Both the position numbers and the translations under genes were made by a program. From assembly GCA_963792075.1 (NCBI GenBank), contig CAWBUW010000012.1:1674001-1738000 (forward strand): a stretch of DNA of 64,000 nucleotides. Direction: 5' to 3'. The notes beneath the pieces were generated by a model. The model saw nothing but the letters and a program-made list of their open reading frames with translations. It was not told where the DNA came from and did no database searches. The DNA is from CAWBUW01 sp963792075. Its GTDB lineage: Bacteria; Chloroflexota; Anaerolineae; Anaerolineales; UBA4823. Of this stretch, positions 15,770 through 24,911 are shown in pieces. Within the stretch, counting starts at the first letter, position 1; every line of letters starts with the position of its first letter.

Positions 15770-15819
15770 ATGGGGTGTTTGCAAGCAGCTTGCTGCTTGC
15801 AAACACCCCATTTGTTTTA
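15770..15819 (+). terminator. rplL operon terminator
   Basis: A 20-bp self-complementary stem (15770-15789 with 15792-15811) followed by TTTGTTTT. The stem is unusually long, but unlike most hairpins of this window it has a proper T-rich tail. Confidence 0.9.
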
Positions 15820-15876
15820 ATTGATGTGAAGTTTTATGGTATCATCTCATTGTAACTTCAGTTCGAGATAAGGGTT

Positions 15877-15921
15877 TTTGGGGTTGTTTTGGGCGGCGAA
15901 GCCGCCCAAAACAACCCCAAA
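15877..15921. repeat. Long hairpin upstream of response regulator gene (21-bp stem)
   Basis: 15877-15897 pairs perfectly with 15901-15921 around GAA. The inner sequence GGCGGC-GAA-GCCGCC is the reverse complement of the core after rlmB. It is the second hairpin in the interval 15749-15957 and ends 36 bases before the ATG of the regulator. No T-run follows it. The rest of that interval holds only weak promoter-like sequence. Confidence 0.65.
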
Positions 15922-15957
15922 GTAACTGCTTATGGTATATTCATAGCAGGAGGGCAT

Positions 15958-16635
15958 ATGACCGCTAGAATTTTGATAATCGAAGACGATGAGGCCATCC
16001 TGCGGTTCTTGCGGCGAGGCCTGGCATACGAAGGTTACCAGGTAGATACAGCTACCGAGGGCCATGCCGGATTGGCCCTGGCGCGCGACAATCCGCCTGA
16101 TCTGGTCGTCCTGGACTTGATGCTGCCAGGGATTGACGGTTTTGAAGTTTGCCGCCGTCTGCGCACAGGCGGACCGGTCCCGATCCTGATCTTGACTGCC
16201 AAGGATTCGGTTACCGATCGTGTGCAAGGCCTGGATATGGGCGCAGATGACTATATGGTGAAGCCGTTCAACCTGGATGAGCTGCTGGCGCGTATTCGCG
16301 CCTTGCTGCGCCGGGCGCAGCCCAGCCGCCCCCAGGTGCTGCGTTTTGCCGATCTCACCCTGGATACGGGTACACGCCAGGCTTCACGCGGCGAGCGTGT
16401 GATCCCGCTGACGGCGAAAGAATATGAGCTCCTTGAACTATTTATGCGCCATCCCCGCCAGGTGCTGACCCGGGATATGATTTTCGACCGCGTCTGGGGA
16501 TATGACTTCGGCGGTGAAAGCAATATTATTGAAGTATACATTCGTTACTTGCGGCAGAAGCTCGAAGTAGATGCGGAGAATCGCTTGCTTCATACTGTTC
16601 GCGGGATGGGGTATGTGCTGAGGGAACCAGCTTAA
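15958..16635 (+). CDS. OmpR-family response regulator
   Basis: 225 aa from ATG 15958 (AGGAGGG four bases upstream). The receiver domain (1-115) has the acidic pocket IEDDEA, phospho-acceptor Asp in LVVLDLMLPG near residue 51, the Thr in LILTAKDS and the Lys in MVKPFN. A winged-helix DNA-binding domain (about 130-225) ends VRGMGYVLREP. It is followed seven bases later by its cognate kinase. The regulon is unknown. Confidence 0.95.
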   Translation: MTARILIIEDDEAILRFLRRGLAYEGYQVDTATEGHAGLALARDNPPDLVVLDLMLPGIDGFEVCRRLRTGGPVPILILTAKDSVTDRVQGLDMGADDYMVKPFNLDELLARIRALLRRAQPSRPQVLRFADLTLDTGTRQASRGERVIPLTAKEYELLELFMRHPRQVLTRDMIFDRVWGYDFGGESNIIEVYIRYLRQKLEVDAENRLLHTVRGMGYVLREPA

Positions 16636-16642
16636 CCCATCC

Positions 16643-18052
16643 ATGTCTCTGCGCAGCCGCCTGACTTTGTTGTATACCTCCCTAGTTGGAGGCATCCTGC
16701 TACTCTTTGGAGTAGCAGTTTATATTTCGGTCAGTTTCACGGTAACCAATCAGTTGGATACTGTGCTAACCCAAACGGCCGAGAAAATCATCGGTACGAT
16801 GTCCATCGATGCGGCTGGCCGGCTGCGCATGGCGGTTTTACAGACGATCAACCTGCCCACCAATGTGTATGTCCAGGCGTGGGGGCGAAACGACCTGCTC
16901 TTGACCAACTCGGCGAATATTAGCCAGTACACTCAGCCCATGGATCCCCTCGGTACCCACGCTCTGGCGACTGTTTATCGGGATGTTTCCATTGGGGAGG
17001 CTCGCCTGCGTGTTCTCACCGTTCCCCTGGAAGTGACAGGCCGCACGGTGGGCTATCTCCAGGTAGGTACCAACCTGGAAGTCGTGCAAGCCACTCAGCG
17101 CACGCTGTTGATCGTGCTCCTCTTCGGTACGCTGATTGCCCTGTGCCTGGTCGGCTTAGCGGGTTGGTTCAGCACACAACAGGCGTTGGCGCCGTTGGAA
17201 AGCGTCACCCAGGTGGCTCTGCAGATCACCAAGGCGGATGACCTTTCCCGTCGCATCCCTTACAACGGCCCACCCGAAGATGAGATTGGGACTTTGATTA
17301 CTGCATTCAACCAGACACTCGAACGACTGGAGAGCTTGTTCAATACCCAGCGTCGTTTCCTCACCGATGTCGGACACGAATTGCGCACCCCACTGACCGT
17401 GATCAAGGGCAATACTTCGCTCATGCGCATGCTGAAATGCACCGATGAAGAAAGCCTCTCTTCCATCGAAAGCGAAGTGGATCGCCTGACCCGCCTGGTA
17501 GGGGATCTGCTTCTCCTGGCGCAGGCCGAGCAGGGCAAACTGCCCCTGGCGATGGGGTTGGTCGAGCTGGACACGCTGATGTTAGAAGCGCTGCAGCAGA
17601 TGGGTGTGTTGGCCCGTGATCGCCTTACCCTGCGCCTGGGCGAAATCGACCAGGTACTGGTTTGTGGCGATCGGGACAAACTGAAACAGGTTTTGGTGAA
17701 CCTGATCGGGAACGCCATCAACTACACGCCTTCAGGCGGCGAAGTGGTGGTCAGCGTGGGGAAAGTGAAAGATCAGGCCAGGCTGACGATCGTAGATAAT
17801 GGGCCGGGCATTCCTGCTGAAGACCTGCCGTACATTTTCGAGCGTTTTTACCGGGGCGAAAAATCACGCACCCGTTCACGGGATGGGAAAGGCTTTGGCC
17901 TGGGCCTCTCGATTGCTTATTGGATCGTGCGCAACCATAATGGACGCATTGAGGTCAACTCCACCGAAGGGGCAGGGACTACATTTTGCATCTGGTTGCC
18001 GCTGGCACAGAATGACTGCAAACAGGAAACGGAAACAGTCCGTACCCAGTAA
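16643..18052 (+). CDS. Sensor histidine kinase
   Basis: 469 aa. TM1 about 11-32, extracytoplasmic sensor loop about 33-160, TM2 about 155-176, HAMP (about 180-232), HisKA with the phospho-site FLTDVGHELRTPLTVIKG, then the HATPase domain with N box NLIGNAINYTPSGG, G1 DNGPGIPAEDLPYIFERFYRG and G2 GFGLGLSIA. It autophosphorylates and feeds the regulator encoded upstream. The loop has no recognisable domain, so the signal is unknown. Confidence 0.95.
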   Translation: MSLRSRLTLLYTSLVGGILLLFGVAVYISVSFTVTNQLDTVLTQTAEKIIGTMSIDAAGRLRMAVLQTINLPTNVYVQAWGRNDLLLTNSANISQYTQPMDPLGTHALATVYRDVSIGEARLRVLTVPLEVTGRTVGYLQVGTNLEVVQATQRTLLIVLLFGTLIALCLVGLAGWFSTQQALAPLESVTQVALQITKADDLSRRIPYNGPPEDEIGTLITAFNQTLERLESLFNTQRRFLTDVGHELRTPLTVIKGNTSLMRMLKCTDEESLSSIESEVDRLTRLVGDLLLLAQAEQGKLPLAMGLVELDTLMLEALQQMGVLARDRLTLRLGEIDQVLVCGDRDKLKQVLVNLIGNAINYTPSGGEVVVSVGKVKDQARLTIVDNGPGIPAEDLPYIFERFYRGEKSRTRSRDGKGFGLGLSIAYWIVRNHNGRIEVNSTEGAGTTFCIWLPLAQNDCKQETETVRTQ

Positions 18053-18063
18053 GAACCTATCCG

Positions 18064-19281
18064 ATGCAAGAGCCTGAAAATCGCGCCGTAGACCGCTCCC
18101 TTTGGATGCAGATCCTGATCTTTGTAGCCACACGTTTGGTATTTAACACCACCCACCGGATGGTGTATCCTTTCTTGCGTGTCTTTGCCACCGGTCTGGG
18201 TGTGGAGTTATCTGACATGGCGCTGGCGATGGGCTTACGTTCTGCGTCGGGCGTGTTCGGGCCTTTCCTGGCAACCGTCGCCGATAGTCGCGGGCGTAAG
18301 GCCGGAATGCTGCTCGGCTCAGCCTTGTTCATCGCGGGGATGCTCCTGCCCTTATTTTGGCCTACCTTTCCGGCTTTTATCCTGCTGTTGGTCCTGGCAA
18401 CCGTCGGCTACCTGGTTTTTATCCCTTCGATGCAGGCTTATTTGGGTGACCGGGTGCATTACCGCCAGCGTGGCCTTGTGCTTGGCCTGACCGAGCTTTC
18501 CTGGTCGCTGAGTTTTATCATCGGCATTCCCTTGGTCAAGGTGCTGGTCGAGCGCTGGGGCTGGCGGGGACCGCTGCCGTTGTTGGCGCTCTTAGGGCTG
18601 GGCGGCATGCTTGCGATTTTCTGGATTGTGCCGGTCAACTCGGCTCGCAGTGGAGTGCAGCCCGCCTGGTGGAAAAATTTTCGCCTGGTGATGGCCTCGC
18701 CTTTGGCGCTCGCTGGGTTAGGGATGGGGGTCCTGCTTACTTTTTCGAACGAGCTGGTCAATCTCATTTTTAGCGTTTGGCTGGAGGATTCTTTCCATTT
18801 CTCGATGAGCGCTTTGGCCCAGGTCGCAGTTGGGATCGGCGTAATGGAGCTGACCGGCGAGCTGCTTTCTACCTTTCTCGTGGACCGCATGGGCAAAGTG
18901 ACTGCTATTGCGCTGGGGCTGCTGCTGGGGAGCGGGGCTGCTCTGGTATTGGCAATTGGAGCGCACACCCCGCCGGCTGCCCTGGCAGGCTTGTTTCTCT
19001 TTTACCTCGCCTTCGAATTTACAATCGTCAGCAGCATGCCCTTGATGAGCGAGATCCTCCCGGCGGCGCGCGCAACTTTAATGGCCGCGAATATTGCCCT
19101 GATCTCATTAGGACGGTCGGTTGGAGCATTCTTTACTCCCGGGTTATATACCTGGGGCCAGTCTTTCTTTCCGCACCTGGGCCTCACAAGCATAGGAGCG
19201 AACGCACTGCTGGCAGCAGTTTTTAACCTGGCTGCCCTGGTCTTGCTCCTCCGCTTGCGCCGGGTAGACAAAGCAGGGTAA
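18064..19281 (+). CDS. Major facilitator superfamily transporter
   Basis: 405 aa with about 11-12 hydrophobic helices. The loop between helices 2 and 3 carries VADSRGRKAGMLLG, the MFS motif A (related to GxLaDrxGrkxxl). It belongs to the YfmO/drug:H+ antiporter-like group of single-domain exporters, but no substrate can be read from the sequence. It lies 11 bases after the histidine kinase stop and is likely co-transcribed with the two-component genes. Confidence 0.85.
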   Translation: MQEPENRAVDRSLWMQILIFVATRLVFNTTHRMVYPFLRVFATGLGVELSDMALAMGLRSASGVFGPFLATVADSRGRKAGMLLGSALFIAGMLLPLFWPTFPAFILLLVLATVGYLVFIPSMQAYLGDRVHYRQRGLVLGLTELSWSLSFIIGIPLVKVLVERWGWRGPLPLLALLGLGGMLAIFWIVPVNSARSGVQPAWWKNFRLVMASPLALAGLGMGVLLTFSNELVNLIFSVWLEDSFHFSMSALAQVAVGIGVMELTGELLSTFLVDRMGKVTAIALGLLLGSGAALVLAIGAHTPPAALAGLFLFYLAFEFTIVSSMPLMSEILPAARATLMAANIALISLGRSVGAFFTPGLYTWGQSFFPHLGLTSIGANALLAAVFNLAALVLLLRLRRVDKAG

Positions 19282-19301
19282 TACCCCCCAACTTTCTGCG
19301 A

Positions 19302-19310
19302 TGGTATAAT
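19302..19310 (+). promoter_or_regulatory. Extended -10 promoter, near-leaderless start
   Basis: TGGTATAAT ends nine bases before the ATG at 19320. Transcription would start about three bases before the start codon, leaving no space for a ribosome-binding site. No good -35 is seen, which is normal for extended -10 promoters. Confidence 0.6.
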
Positions 19311-19319
19311 CGAAGCGCA

Positions 19320-20162
19320 ATGAAATCCATTCGGTTTTTTGTATTCCTGGCTGTGATTGGATCGCTGGGTTGGATGTTCATCCTGTCCGGGGTGAATTTC
19401 CAGGTCCAGGCCGCCCCATTGGCCCAGTTGACGTCTTTCCCAACCCCTACGCCTGGGGCGGATGGACGTATCTTGTATATTGTGCAGCCATCTGACACGC
19501 TTTGGCGCATTTCGGCGATCACAGGAGTCCCCCTCGAATCACTGCGCTCCCTGAACAACCTGGGATTGGATGATCCGATCAAGCCGGGAGATGTTCTCTT
19601 GATTGGGTTGGCCGGCCCGGTGGTCACGACGGCCACTCCCGGCCCCAGTCCCACGCCGGCCCCGCTGCAGCCGACTCCCACCCAACCCCTTGGGACTGGC
19701 AACCTGTGTGTGCTGCTCTTCAATGACTTGAACGGTGATTCGCTACGCCAGGATACGGAGTCGGCAATTCCAGGCGGGGCGATCAGTGCGAGTAACTTTT
19801 CCGGCAGCGTGAACGAAACAGCAGATACAAGTGTGCCGGACGATGCACAATGTATAGATGCTTATGGCGACCCAACAGGTTTTGTACTGATCCCAGACTT
19901 GCGCGAGGGCCAGTATAACATCAGTGTTGCCATCCCCCAGGGTTATAATCCCACGACTCCAATGAACGCTTCGGTGAAATTGATCGGCGGCGATGAAACT
20001 TACCTGAGTTTCGGCGCACAGGTAAACTCTGAGACCGCGGCTGAGCCCGTCATTATCCCGGAAGGCCCAGAGCGCTCGCCGCTGCTGGCGATCGTGGGTG
20101 GTTTATTGCTGCTGATCGGCCTGGGAGTAGGGGCTTATGCCTATATCTTGGGCCGTAAATAA
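19320..20162 (+). CDS. LysM-domain surface protein with C-terminal membrane anchor
   Basis: 280 aa. Signal/TM helix about 5-25. A LysM peptidoglycan-binding domain spans about 52-97 (ILYIVQPSDTLWRISAITG, then IKPGDVLLIG). A Pro/Thr-rich linker about 100-122 follows (TATPGPSPTPAPLQPTPTQP). Next comes a SdrD/Cna-like beta domain opening LCVLLFNDLNGDSLRQDTE with the calcium-binding-like DLNGD, and a final TM helix (LLAIVGGLLLLIGLGVGAYA) with a basic end. It is probably an outer-surface protein tied to the membrane and contacting cell wall material. A near-leaderless promoter precedes it. Confidence 0.85.
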   Translation: MKSIRFFVFLAVIGSLGWMFILSGVNFQVQAAPLAQLTSFPTPTPGADGRILYIVQPSDTLWRISAITGVPLESLRSLNNLGLDDPIKPGDVLLIGLAGPVVTTATPGPSPTPAPLQPTPTQPLGTGNLCVLLFNDLNGDSLRQDTESAIPGGAISASNFSGSVNETADTSVPDDAQCIDAYGDPTGFVLIPDLREGQYNISVAIPQGYNPTTPMNASVKLIGGDETYLSFGAQVNSETAAEPVIIPEGPERSPLLAIVGGLLLLIGLGVGAYAYILGRK

Positions 20163-20177
20163 TGAGCATTTAGATCC

Positions 20178-21268
20178 TTAGTTTAATTCTGGTATCCCAG
20201 ACGCCAGGCTCTGTGCCGGGGTGGTTTTCAACCAGTCCGCCGCCCGCTGGCGAGCGGCCTGAGCCATCTTCTCTGCCAGTGCTTCTTCCACTACAACTGA
20301 AATCAAAGCTGCGCCGAATGCACGCGGCTCTTGAGTTGGGGTCAGGAATGCCGCATTACCAACCAGTCGTTCGGCCAGCGGGTTGTTTGCTGCGACTACC
20401 GGTTTGCCGCAGGCCAGCGCATGGCGCACCGAGTCCCCCAGGGTGAAAAGGCAGCCGGGTATATGAAAGCTGTGCAATTCTGGTACAACGCCGCCAGTCC
20501 GGTTGGCGGTAGTACCGGCAGCAGCCGTATGGCACCGGCCGGTTTGTCTCCCGCAAACAATGCCTGGATCGTTGGCTGTTCTGCCTCGGGTACACCGGCC
20601 AATACCAACGGATAATATTCTCCGATAGAACCTGAAGCCCAACTCCAGGCTTCGAGCAGGTTGCGCAGAGTTTCTGGATCGCGTGGGCCGTGGTAGAGCA
20701 CATAGGTGTCGGGCAGTTCCGGTGAAAAGACCGGCTTGTCGGTTCGTTCAGGTTTGAAAGCAGAATGGACGAAAGGCGCCAGCTTGCGCCTGCCAGTCAG
20801 GTTGTCGGGAGCGGGCAAATCCGAAGGCCAGAGAATGATCGGTGCGCGCAGTAGCCCGGCCCAGCCCAAAGAAGCGCCCAAACGGTCTAGCGGGCCATGG
20901 TACTTTCCTCGTTCGCCGGTCGCGCGCACCAGGTTGTAACCTGCCGGGCTGACGACCAGTTGCGCTGAACTGGTAAGAGGCGCGGTTTCTCCCGTAATGA
21001 AAAGAAAGTCCGCCTGGGTCTGGCGGGCCAGGCCGGGCAGGCTGAACTGTGTCCAGGCCAGGTGTCCAGCCGGGTTGAGCCTGGTTGGGCGCAGGACCGT
21101 TTCGTAAGTTCCTCCCTGAAGCCAGGCTGGCGCCGCGGCTGGAAGAACCAGGATGGTGCGCGCTGCGGGAGGTAGATCGTTGAGCAATGCGAGCAGGTGC
21201 AGCGCCGCCGGGCCGTTGGGCTCAGCAGCTAAAAACCAGCCATCCAACAGCAAAATTTTTTCAGCCAT
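20178..21268 (-). pseudogene. Glycosyltransferase family 1-like, frameshifted
   Basis: From ATG 21268 the frame runs 290 codons with a GT-B-like N-domain and a partial donor-binding domain (TYVLYHGPRDPETLRNLLEAW), then fails after TAFIYPAAFSPWG. The next frame continues with DSVRHALACGKPVVAANNP, the conserved GT4 end segment, to 20178. Adding one C to the CCCCC run at 20435-20439 (plus strand) restores a 363-aa protein. The start abuts the stop of the thioesterase gene. As with the other breaks in this window, a sequencing error in a homopolymer is likely. Substrate is unknown. Confidence 0.8.
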
Positions 21269-21697
21269 CTAGTTCTTTTCCCTGGCTTGCTGAGCTGCTT
21301 CTGCTTTGGCTGCCAGGCGTTTCATGAAGCGCGCCTCATCGATGATCACCCGCCGGTGTGTGCCTTCGCCCAACTTCTCGTCCTTATCCCATGCTGTCAC
21401 TGCCAGTTCTACCTGGCTGCCTTCCAGGCGGAGGACCTCGGCGGATATCCGCACTTCCGCTCCCGGTAAAGCCGGCGCCAGGTGAGAGATGTTTACGTTT
21501 ACACCGACGCTGGAATAGCCGCTTGGCAGGTGGTCTGCCAGCAGGTGGAGCGCGGTTCTTTCCATAAAGCCAATCATCGATGGGGTGGACAGCACGCCTG
21601 CCGATCCACTCCCCACATGTGTGGCCAGGTGTTTATCTTCCACGACGTAAACCTCTTCCCGTTTCATCCCGGGCTGCACTTGCGTTGACCAATCCAT
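21269..21697 (-). CDS. Hotdog-fold thioesterase (fluoroacetyl-CoA thioesterase-like)
   Basis: 142 aa. The pattern VGSGSAGVLSTPSMIGFMERTALHLL and the segment VGVNVNISHLAPALPGAEVRISAEV match the FlK/PaaI-like hotdog thioesterases, which hydrolyse acyl-CoA thioesters. The central helix carries Thr38/Glu45-type residues expected of the FlK group (TPSMIGFME). The substrate is probably a house-cleaning acyl-CoA rather than fluoroacetyl-CoA. It is followed without gap by the glycosyltransferase gene. A long AGGAGATATGG start signal is present. Confidence 0.85.
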   Translation of the reverse strand: MDWSTQVQPGMKREEVYVVEDKHLATHVGSGSAGVLSTPSMIGFMERTALHLLADHLPSGYSSVGVNVNISHLAPALPGAEVRISAEVLRLEGSQVELAVTAWDKDEKLGEGTHRRVIIDEARFMKRLAAKAEAAQQAREKN

Positions 21698-21732
21698 ATC
21701 TCCTCCATGCTATCCAGTCTCGTAAAATTGGG

Positions 21733-22749
21733 TCAGGTCACTCCCAGCCAATCCTGCCCCTCAACCAGCCCCCAGCCTGACAGCCGGTCGCGAATGATCT
21801 GCCGCGCACCCCGCGCTCCCACAGCCACCAGCACAATCGGGTTGGCCAGCTCTGCCCACTGCAATGGCAATTGTACAGCATCCAGGATAGGCTTGCCGTG
21901 TCGCTTGCGGCCAATCTTAGCCGGGTCAATATCCAGGTAAGCGACCACCGGCGCGTCATCGTGAAGCAGCAATCGTCCTAGCCGCCGCCCGATCATCCCG
22001 GCTCCCCAGATCAGTATAGCGCCTCGCCCTTGCAGAGGGCCTGCAACCAGGTAATGCGCCTTGGCGCGGATGAAGTTCTCCAGCGAGTAGCGCCTGTCAC
22101 AGCGTGTCAGGCGCTGAGGGGTCTCGCGCCAATCCAGCAGCACTTCCGGCACTTTTGCAAAGCGCTTCCCGGCCAATGCCAGGCGCAGCCACAAATCGTA
22201 ATCTTCTGCCCAGCCGTGCTCCTCATACCCGCCGGCCTCTACCAGGCCCTCCTTGCGCAGCATCACGCTGGGATGGGTCAGCGGGCTTTCGATGAACAGA
22301 TTAAGGCGGATCTCCTCATCTGTCAAAAGTGCGTTCTGCCATTCCAGGTACAAGCGCAGGCCTTCATGGACTTCATCTTCAGGAAAAGCCGCCACCTGGC
22401 AGCCCAGCACATCTATGCCCGGGTGCGCTTGCAGGTAAGCGCGCTGCTTTTCCAGACGGGCGGGATGGCAGCGATCGTCCGCATCCATGCGCGCAATCAG
22501 CGCCCCCTGGCACACTTCCAGCCCGGCATTCAACGCGGCGATGATCCCGGCATGGGGAATGCCCACCGCACGCAGGCGTGGTTCGTGAGCTTGCCAGGCG
22601 TGTAGCCTCTCCAGCGTGGCATCCTGGGAGCCGTCATCCAGCGCAATGATCTCGAAATCAGAGAAAGTTTGCCTGGCGAGACTGCCCAGCGCCTCGTCCA
22701 GAGTCTCTGCTGCGTTATAACAGGGCATCAGTACCGATATTTCTGGCAT
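21733..22749 (-). CDS. Family 2 glycosyltransferase with C-terminal nucleotide-binding-like domain
   Basis: 338 aa. A GT-A domain fills about 1-235: ISVLMPCYNAAETLDEALGS, IALDDGSQDATL, the DxD motif in ARMDADDRCHPARL, and the acceptor-side EDYDLWLRLA. A further segment (about 250-338, ILIWGAGMIGRRLGRLLLHD and LDIDPAKIGRKRHG) has a Rossmann-like glycine motif, as in PglD-type proteins. It uses a nucleotide sugar to build a cell-surface glycan. The fused C-terminal part may bind a nucleotide or sugar. No membrane segment. Confidence 0.9.
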   Translation of the reverse strand: MPEISVLMPCYNAAETLDEALGSLARQTFSDFEIIALDDGSQDATLERLHAWQAHEPRLRAVGIPHAGIIAALNAGLEVCQGALIARMDADDRCHPARLEKQRAYLQAHPGIDVLGCQVAAFPEDEVHEGLRLYLEWQNALLTDEEIRLNLFIESPLTHPSVMLRKEGLVEAGGYEEHGWAEDYDLWLRLALAGKRFAKVPEVLLDWRETPQRLTRCDRRYSLENFIRAKAHYLVAGPLQGRGAILIWGAGMIGRRLGRLLLHDDAPVVAYLDIDPAKIGRKRHGKPILDAVQLPLQWAELANPIVLVAVGARGARQIIRDRLSGWGLVEGQDWLGVT

Positions 22750-22785
22750 ACTCGAATTGTATCCGAATTAAGGTTGGCTTGGCAG

Positions 22786-22791
22786 TATAAT
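22786..22791 (+). promoter_or_regulatory. -10 element before small membrane protein
   Basis: TATAAT 18 bases upstream of the ATG at 22810, with AAGGAG between. No convincing -35 at the right distance. Confidence 0.45.
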
Positions 22792-22809
22792 TGAGTAAGG
22801 AGTGTAACC

Positions 22810-23106
22810 ATGCCGGTTTTCTTGGGAATCTCGATCAATATATGGGGGGGTGTCTCCCTGGTATTGGCGATTATCTACTACTTTGTCTGGCCAAAGCCGC
22901 GCCCCAATTCTCCGCCCCGTCCGGCCTGGGCTGATTTTGTCCTGCGCTACCTGCACTCGCTGGTTTGGGCGCTGCTGGCGGGCGCTTGCTTTTTGTGGGG
23001 CGCGGGCAATGAGATGTGGGCTTACCTCTTTGCACGCGTGGCGTTGATCGGCTACATGGTTTATATCGGCGTCCTCGCCCTCGATCGCCGCGGCCGCTTG
23101 CATTGA
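22810..23106 (+). CDS. Small three-helix membrane protein, unknown function
   Basis: 98 aa. Three hydrophobic helices at about 5-25, 44-63 and 69-88, with a Pro-rich loop (WPKPRPNSPPRPAW) between the first two. AAGGAG lies seven bases before the ATG and a TATAAT 18 bases before it, so it is likely expressed. No family recognised. It is followed by the sulfite-oxidase-like gene after 46 bases. Confidence 0.7.
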   Translation: MPVFLGISINIWGGVSLVLAIIYYFVWPKPRPNSPPRPAWADFVLRYLHSLVWALLAGACFLWGAGNEMWAYLFARVALIGYMVYIGVLALDRRGRLH

Positions 23107-23152
23107 TCGATTTTCCCGATCTTTAATGGTATGTGAGTAATTGGAGGCCCCA

Positions 23153-23791
23153 ATGTTTGATGGTGTGTTCAAGCGCAAACAAAATGAAGAACAGAGCAAG
23201 AAAGAAGGCCGTTTACCCCCGGGACAATCCCTAACTCAGAAATTCCCCGTGCTCCATTACGGGCCGGTGCCCGGCTTCGATCCGGCGACCTGGGATTTTC
23301 GTATCTGGGGTGAGGTCGAAAAGGAAGTAAGCTGGACCTGGGAGCAGTTCAACCAACTGCCTCGTTCCCGGATTGTCATGGACATCCACTGTGTCACCCG
23401 TTGGAGCAAATTAGACACCACCTGGGAAGGTGTCTCTGTTCGGATGCTCCTCGAGCAAGGCCTTTTCCATCCCAAGCCGGCAGCCCGGTACGTGCTGCAG
23501 CACGCCGAGTATGGGTTCACCGTGAACCTGCCGCTGGAAGTGGTCCTGGCAGACAATTTCTTGCTGGCTACGCACTACAACGGCGCGCCGCTGGCCCCAG
23601 ATCACGGCTACCCGCTGCGCGGCGTGGTTGGTAATTTGCTCGACAAAGATGGGTTGATGGTGCCCTATTTCTGGAAAGGCGCCAAGTGGCTGCGCTCGCT
23701 TGAGTTCATGCAGCAAGACCGGCCTGGTTTCTGGGAACAGGCCGGCTATCACAACAATGCAGATGTCTGGAATGAAGAGCGCTTTGGCTGA
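23153..23791 (+). CDS. Sulfite-oxidase-like molybdopterin enzyme
   Basis: 212 aa, soluble and without signal peptide. Start ATG 23153 is chosen because GGAG lies seven bases upstream. It is a single oxidoreductase molybdopterin-binding domain: LPPGQSLTQKFPVLHYGPVP, WDFRIWGEV, and DIHCVTRWSKLDTTWEGV, in which the Cys is the expected Mo ligand. The end has GYPLRGVVGN and WKGAKWLRSLEF. It lacks the dimerisation domain of full sulfite oxidases and the Tat signal of MsrP, so it is a cytoplasmic YuiH-type member whose substrate is not established. Confidence 0.9.
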   Translation: MFDGVFKRKQNEEQSKKEGRLPPGQSLTQKFPVLHYGPVPGFDPATWDFRIWGEVEKEVSWTWEQFNQLPRSRIVMDIHCVTRWSKLDTTWEGVSVRMLLEQGLFHPKPAARYVLQHAEYGFTVNLPLEVVLADNFLLATHYNGAPLAPDHGYPLRGVVGNLLDKDGLMVPYFWKGAKWLRSLEFMQQDRPGFWEQAGYHNNADVWNEERFG

Positions 23792-23795
23792 TCGC

Positions 23796-24782
23796 TCACT
23801 CCTCGGGCGCTTCTAATTTGACCCGTACGCACTCGTTCCGCCTTACCTGGTAAGCGTCAAAATCGCGCGCCACGATAGTATTGGGAAAGATGGCTTGCGC
23901 TTCTGCAGCCACTTCCCGCTCGCGGTAGCGGCGGGAGATGTGTGTGAGGATCAGGTGTTTGACATTCGCCTGCTGAGCCAGCTCCGCCGCGCCGCGCGCG
24001 GTCATATGCGCGAAGCGGTGCGCCATGTCGATATCCTCCGCCAGGTAAGTCGACTCGATCACCAGCGTATCTGCCTCGTGGCAGGCCTCCACCAATTCAT
24101 TTGTCCGCCCCACGTCGCCGATGTGCACCAGGCGTGTGCCGGGACGCTCCGGTCCCAGTACTTCATCCGGGTGGATCGTCCGCCCATCTGGCAGCGCAAT
24201 GGCCTTGCCGGCGACCAGGTCGCGCCGCCAGGGGCCGGGCGGGATCGCCAACGCCTCCGCTTTCTCAGGCAGGAAAGGCCGCCGCGTCTTCTCCGCAAAG
24301 ACAAAACCATAGCAGTCCGGTCCACGGTGCCAGACCGGAAAAGCGGTTACTTCGAAATCATCCGCTTCCAGGATCACCCCCGGTTGAATTTCATGCAAAG
24401 TCAGCTTGATCGGCGGCTCCGCCCCCCGCAGCACGATTCCATAAATCAGGTCGTTGATCCGTTCGAGCGCCCACCGGCCCCCAAAAATCTCAAGCTCTTC
24501 GATGGTTTCCCAACGGGAAAAAGTTGAGATCAACCCTGCCAACCCCAGGATATGGTCCAGGTGCCCATGCGTGATCAAGATGCGGTTCAATCGCTTGAAC
24601 CCCAGTCCCGATTGCAGGATCTGCCGCTGTGTCCCTTCGCCACAGTCGATCAAGAAACGGTATTCATCGTGGGTGACTACCTGTGCAGAAAGCCCCCGTC
24701 GCACGGAGGGGGCTGAAGCAGACGTGCCTAGAAAAACGATCTCAAACAAAATTCGGTCCTTGTGCTGATAGATTGTGCCCAT
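23796..24782 (-). CDS. rnz: Ribonuclease Z
   Basis: 328 aa metallo-beta-lactamase-fold endonuclease that trims tRNA 3' ends, which matters here because none of the tRNAs in the window encodes CCA. Motifs: FLGTSASAPSVRRG at the N-terminus, DCGEGTQRQ, the zinc motif THGHLDHILG, HRGPDCYGFVF, VHIGDVGRT, ESTYL and the final HISRRYRE. It begins MGTIYQHKDRILFEIVFLGTS. An internal start nearer the FLGTSA segment is also possible. Convergent with the upstream plus-strand gene (4-base gap). Confidence 0.9.
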   Translation of the reverse strand: MGTIYQHKDRILFEIVFLGTSASAPSVRRGLSAQVVTHDEYRFLIDCGEGTQRQILQSGLGFKRLNRILITHGHLDHILGLAGLISTFSRWETIEELEIFGGRWALERINDLIYGIVLRGAEPPIKLTLHEIQPGVILEADDFEVTAFPVWHRGPDCYGFVFAEKTRRPFLPEKAEALAIPPGPWRRDLVAGKAIALPDGRTIHPDEVLGPERPGTRLVHIGDVGRTNELVEACHEADTLVIESTYLAEDIDMAHRFAHMTARGAAELAQQANVKHLILTHISRRYREREVAAEAQAIFPNTIVARDFDAYQVRRNECVRVKLEAPEE

Positions 24783-24818
24783 ATTTTACCCTATAACCTC
24801 CGGATTTCGGTTTATTGG

Positions 24819-24866
24819 GAATTGCCGTGATGGGACGGCTACATTTGCCCTCTGTCACGGCGATTC
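24819..24866. repeat. Inverted element upstream of ftsK
   Basis: GAATTGCCGTGA (24819-24830) and TCACGGCGATTC (24855-24866) form an imperfect inverted pair. The same unit, as CCCATCACGGCGATTCCC followed by AGAGAGA, reappears after ftsK at 27443-27467. This accounts for part of the 170-base gap between rnz and ftsK. Confidence 0.5.
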
Positions 24867-24911
24867 TCAGAGAGCCCGGATTTCTCCTGTTTTTCTTTGA
24901 CTGACCATTTG

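Noticed and set aside
23141..23153. TTG 23141 as the start of the sulfite-oxidase-like protein
   Set aside because: The GGAG that would serve as the ribosome site lies inside that extension, and ATG 23153 is correctly spaced from it.
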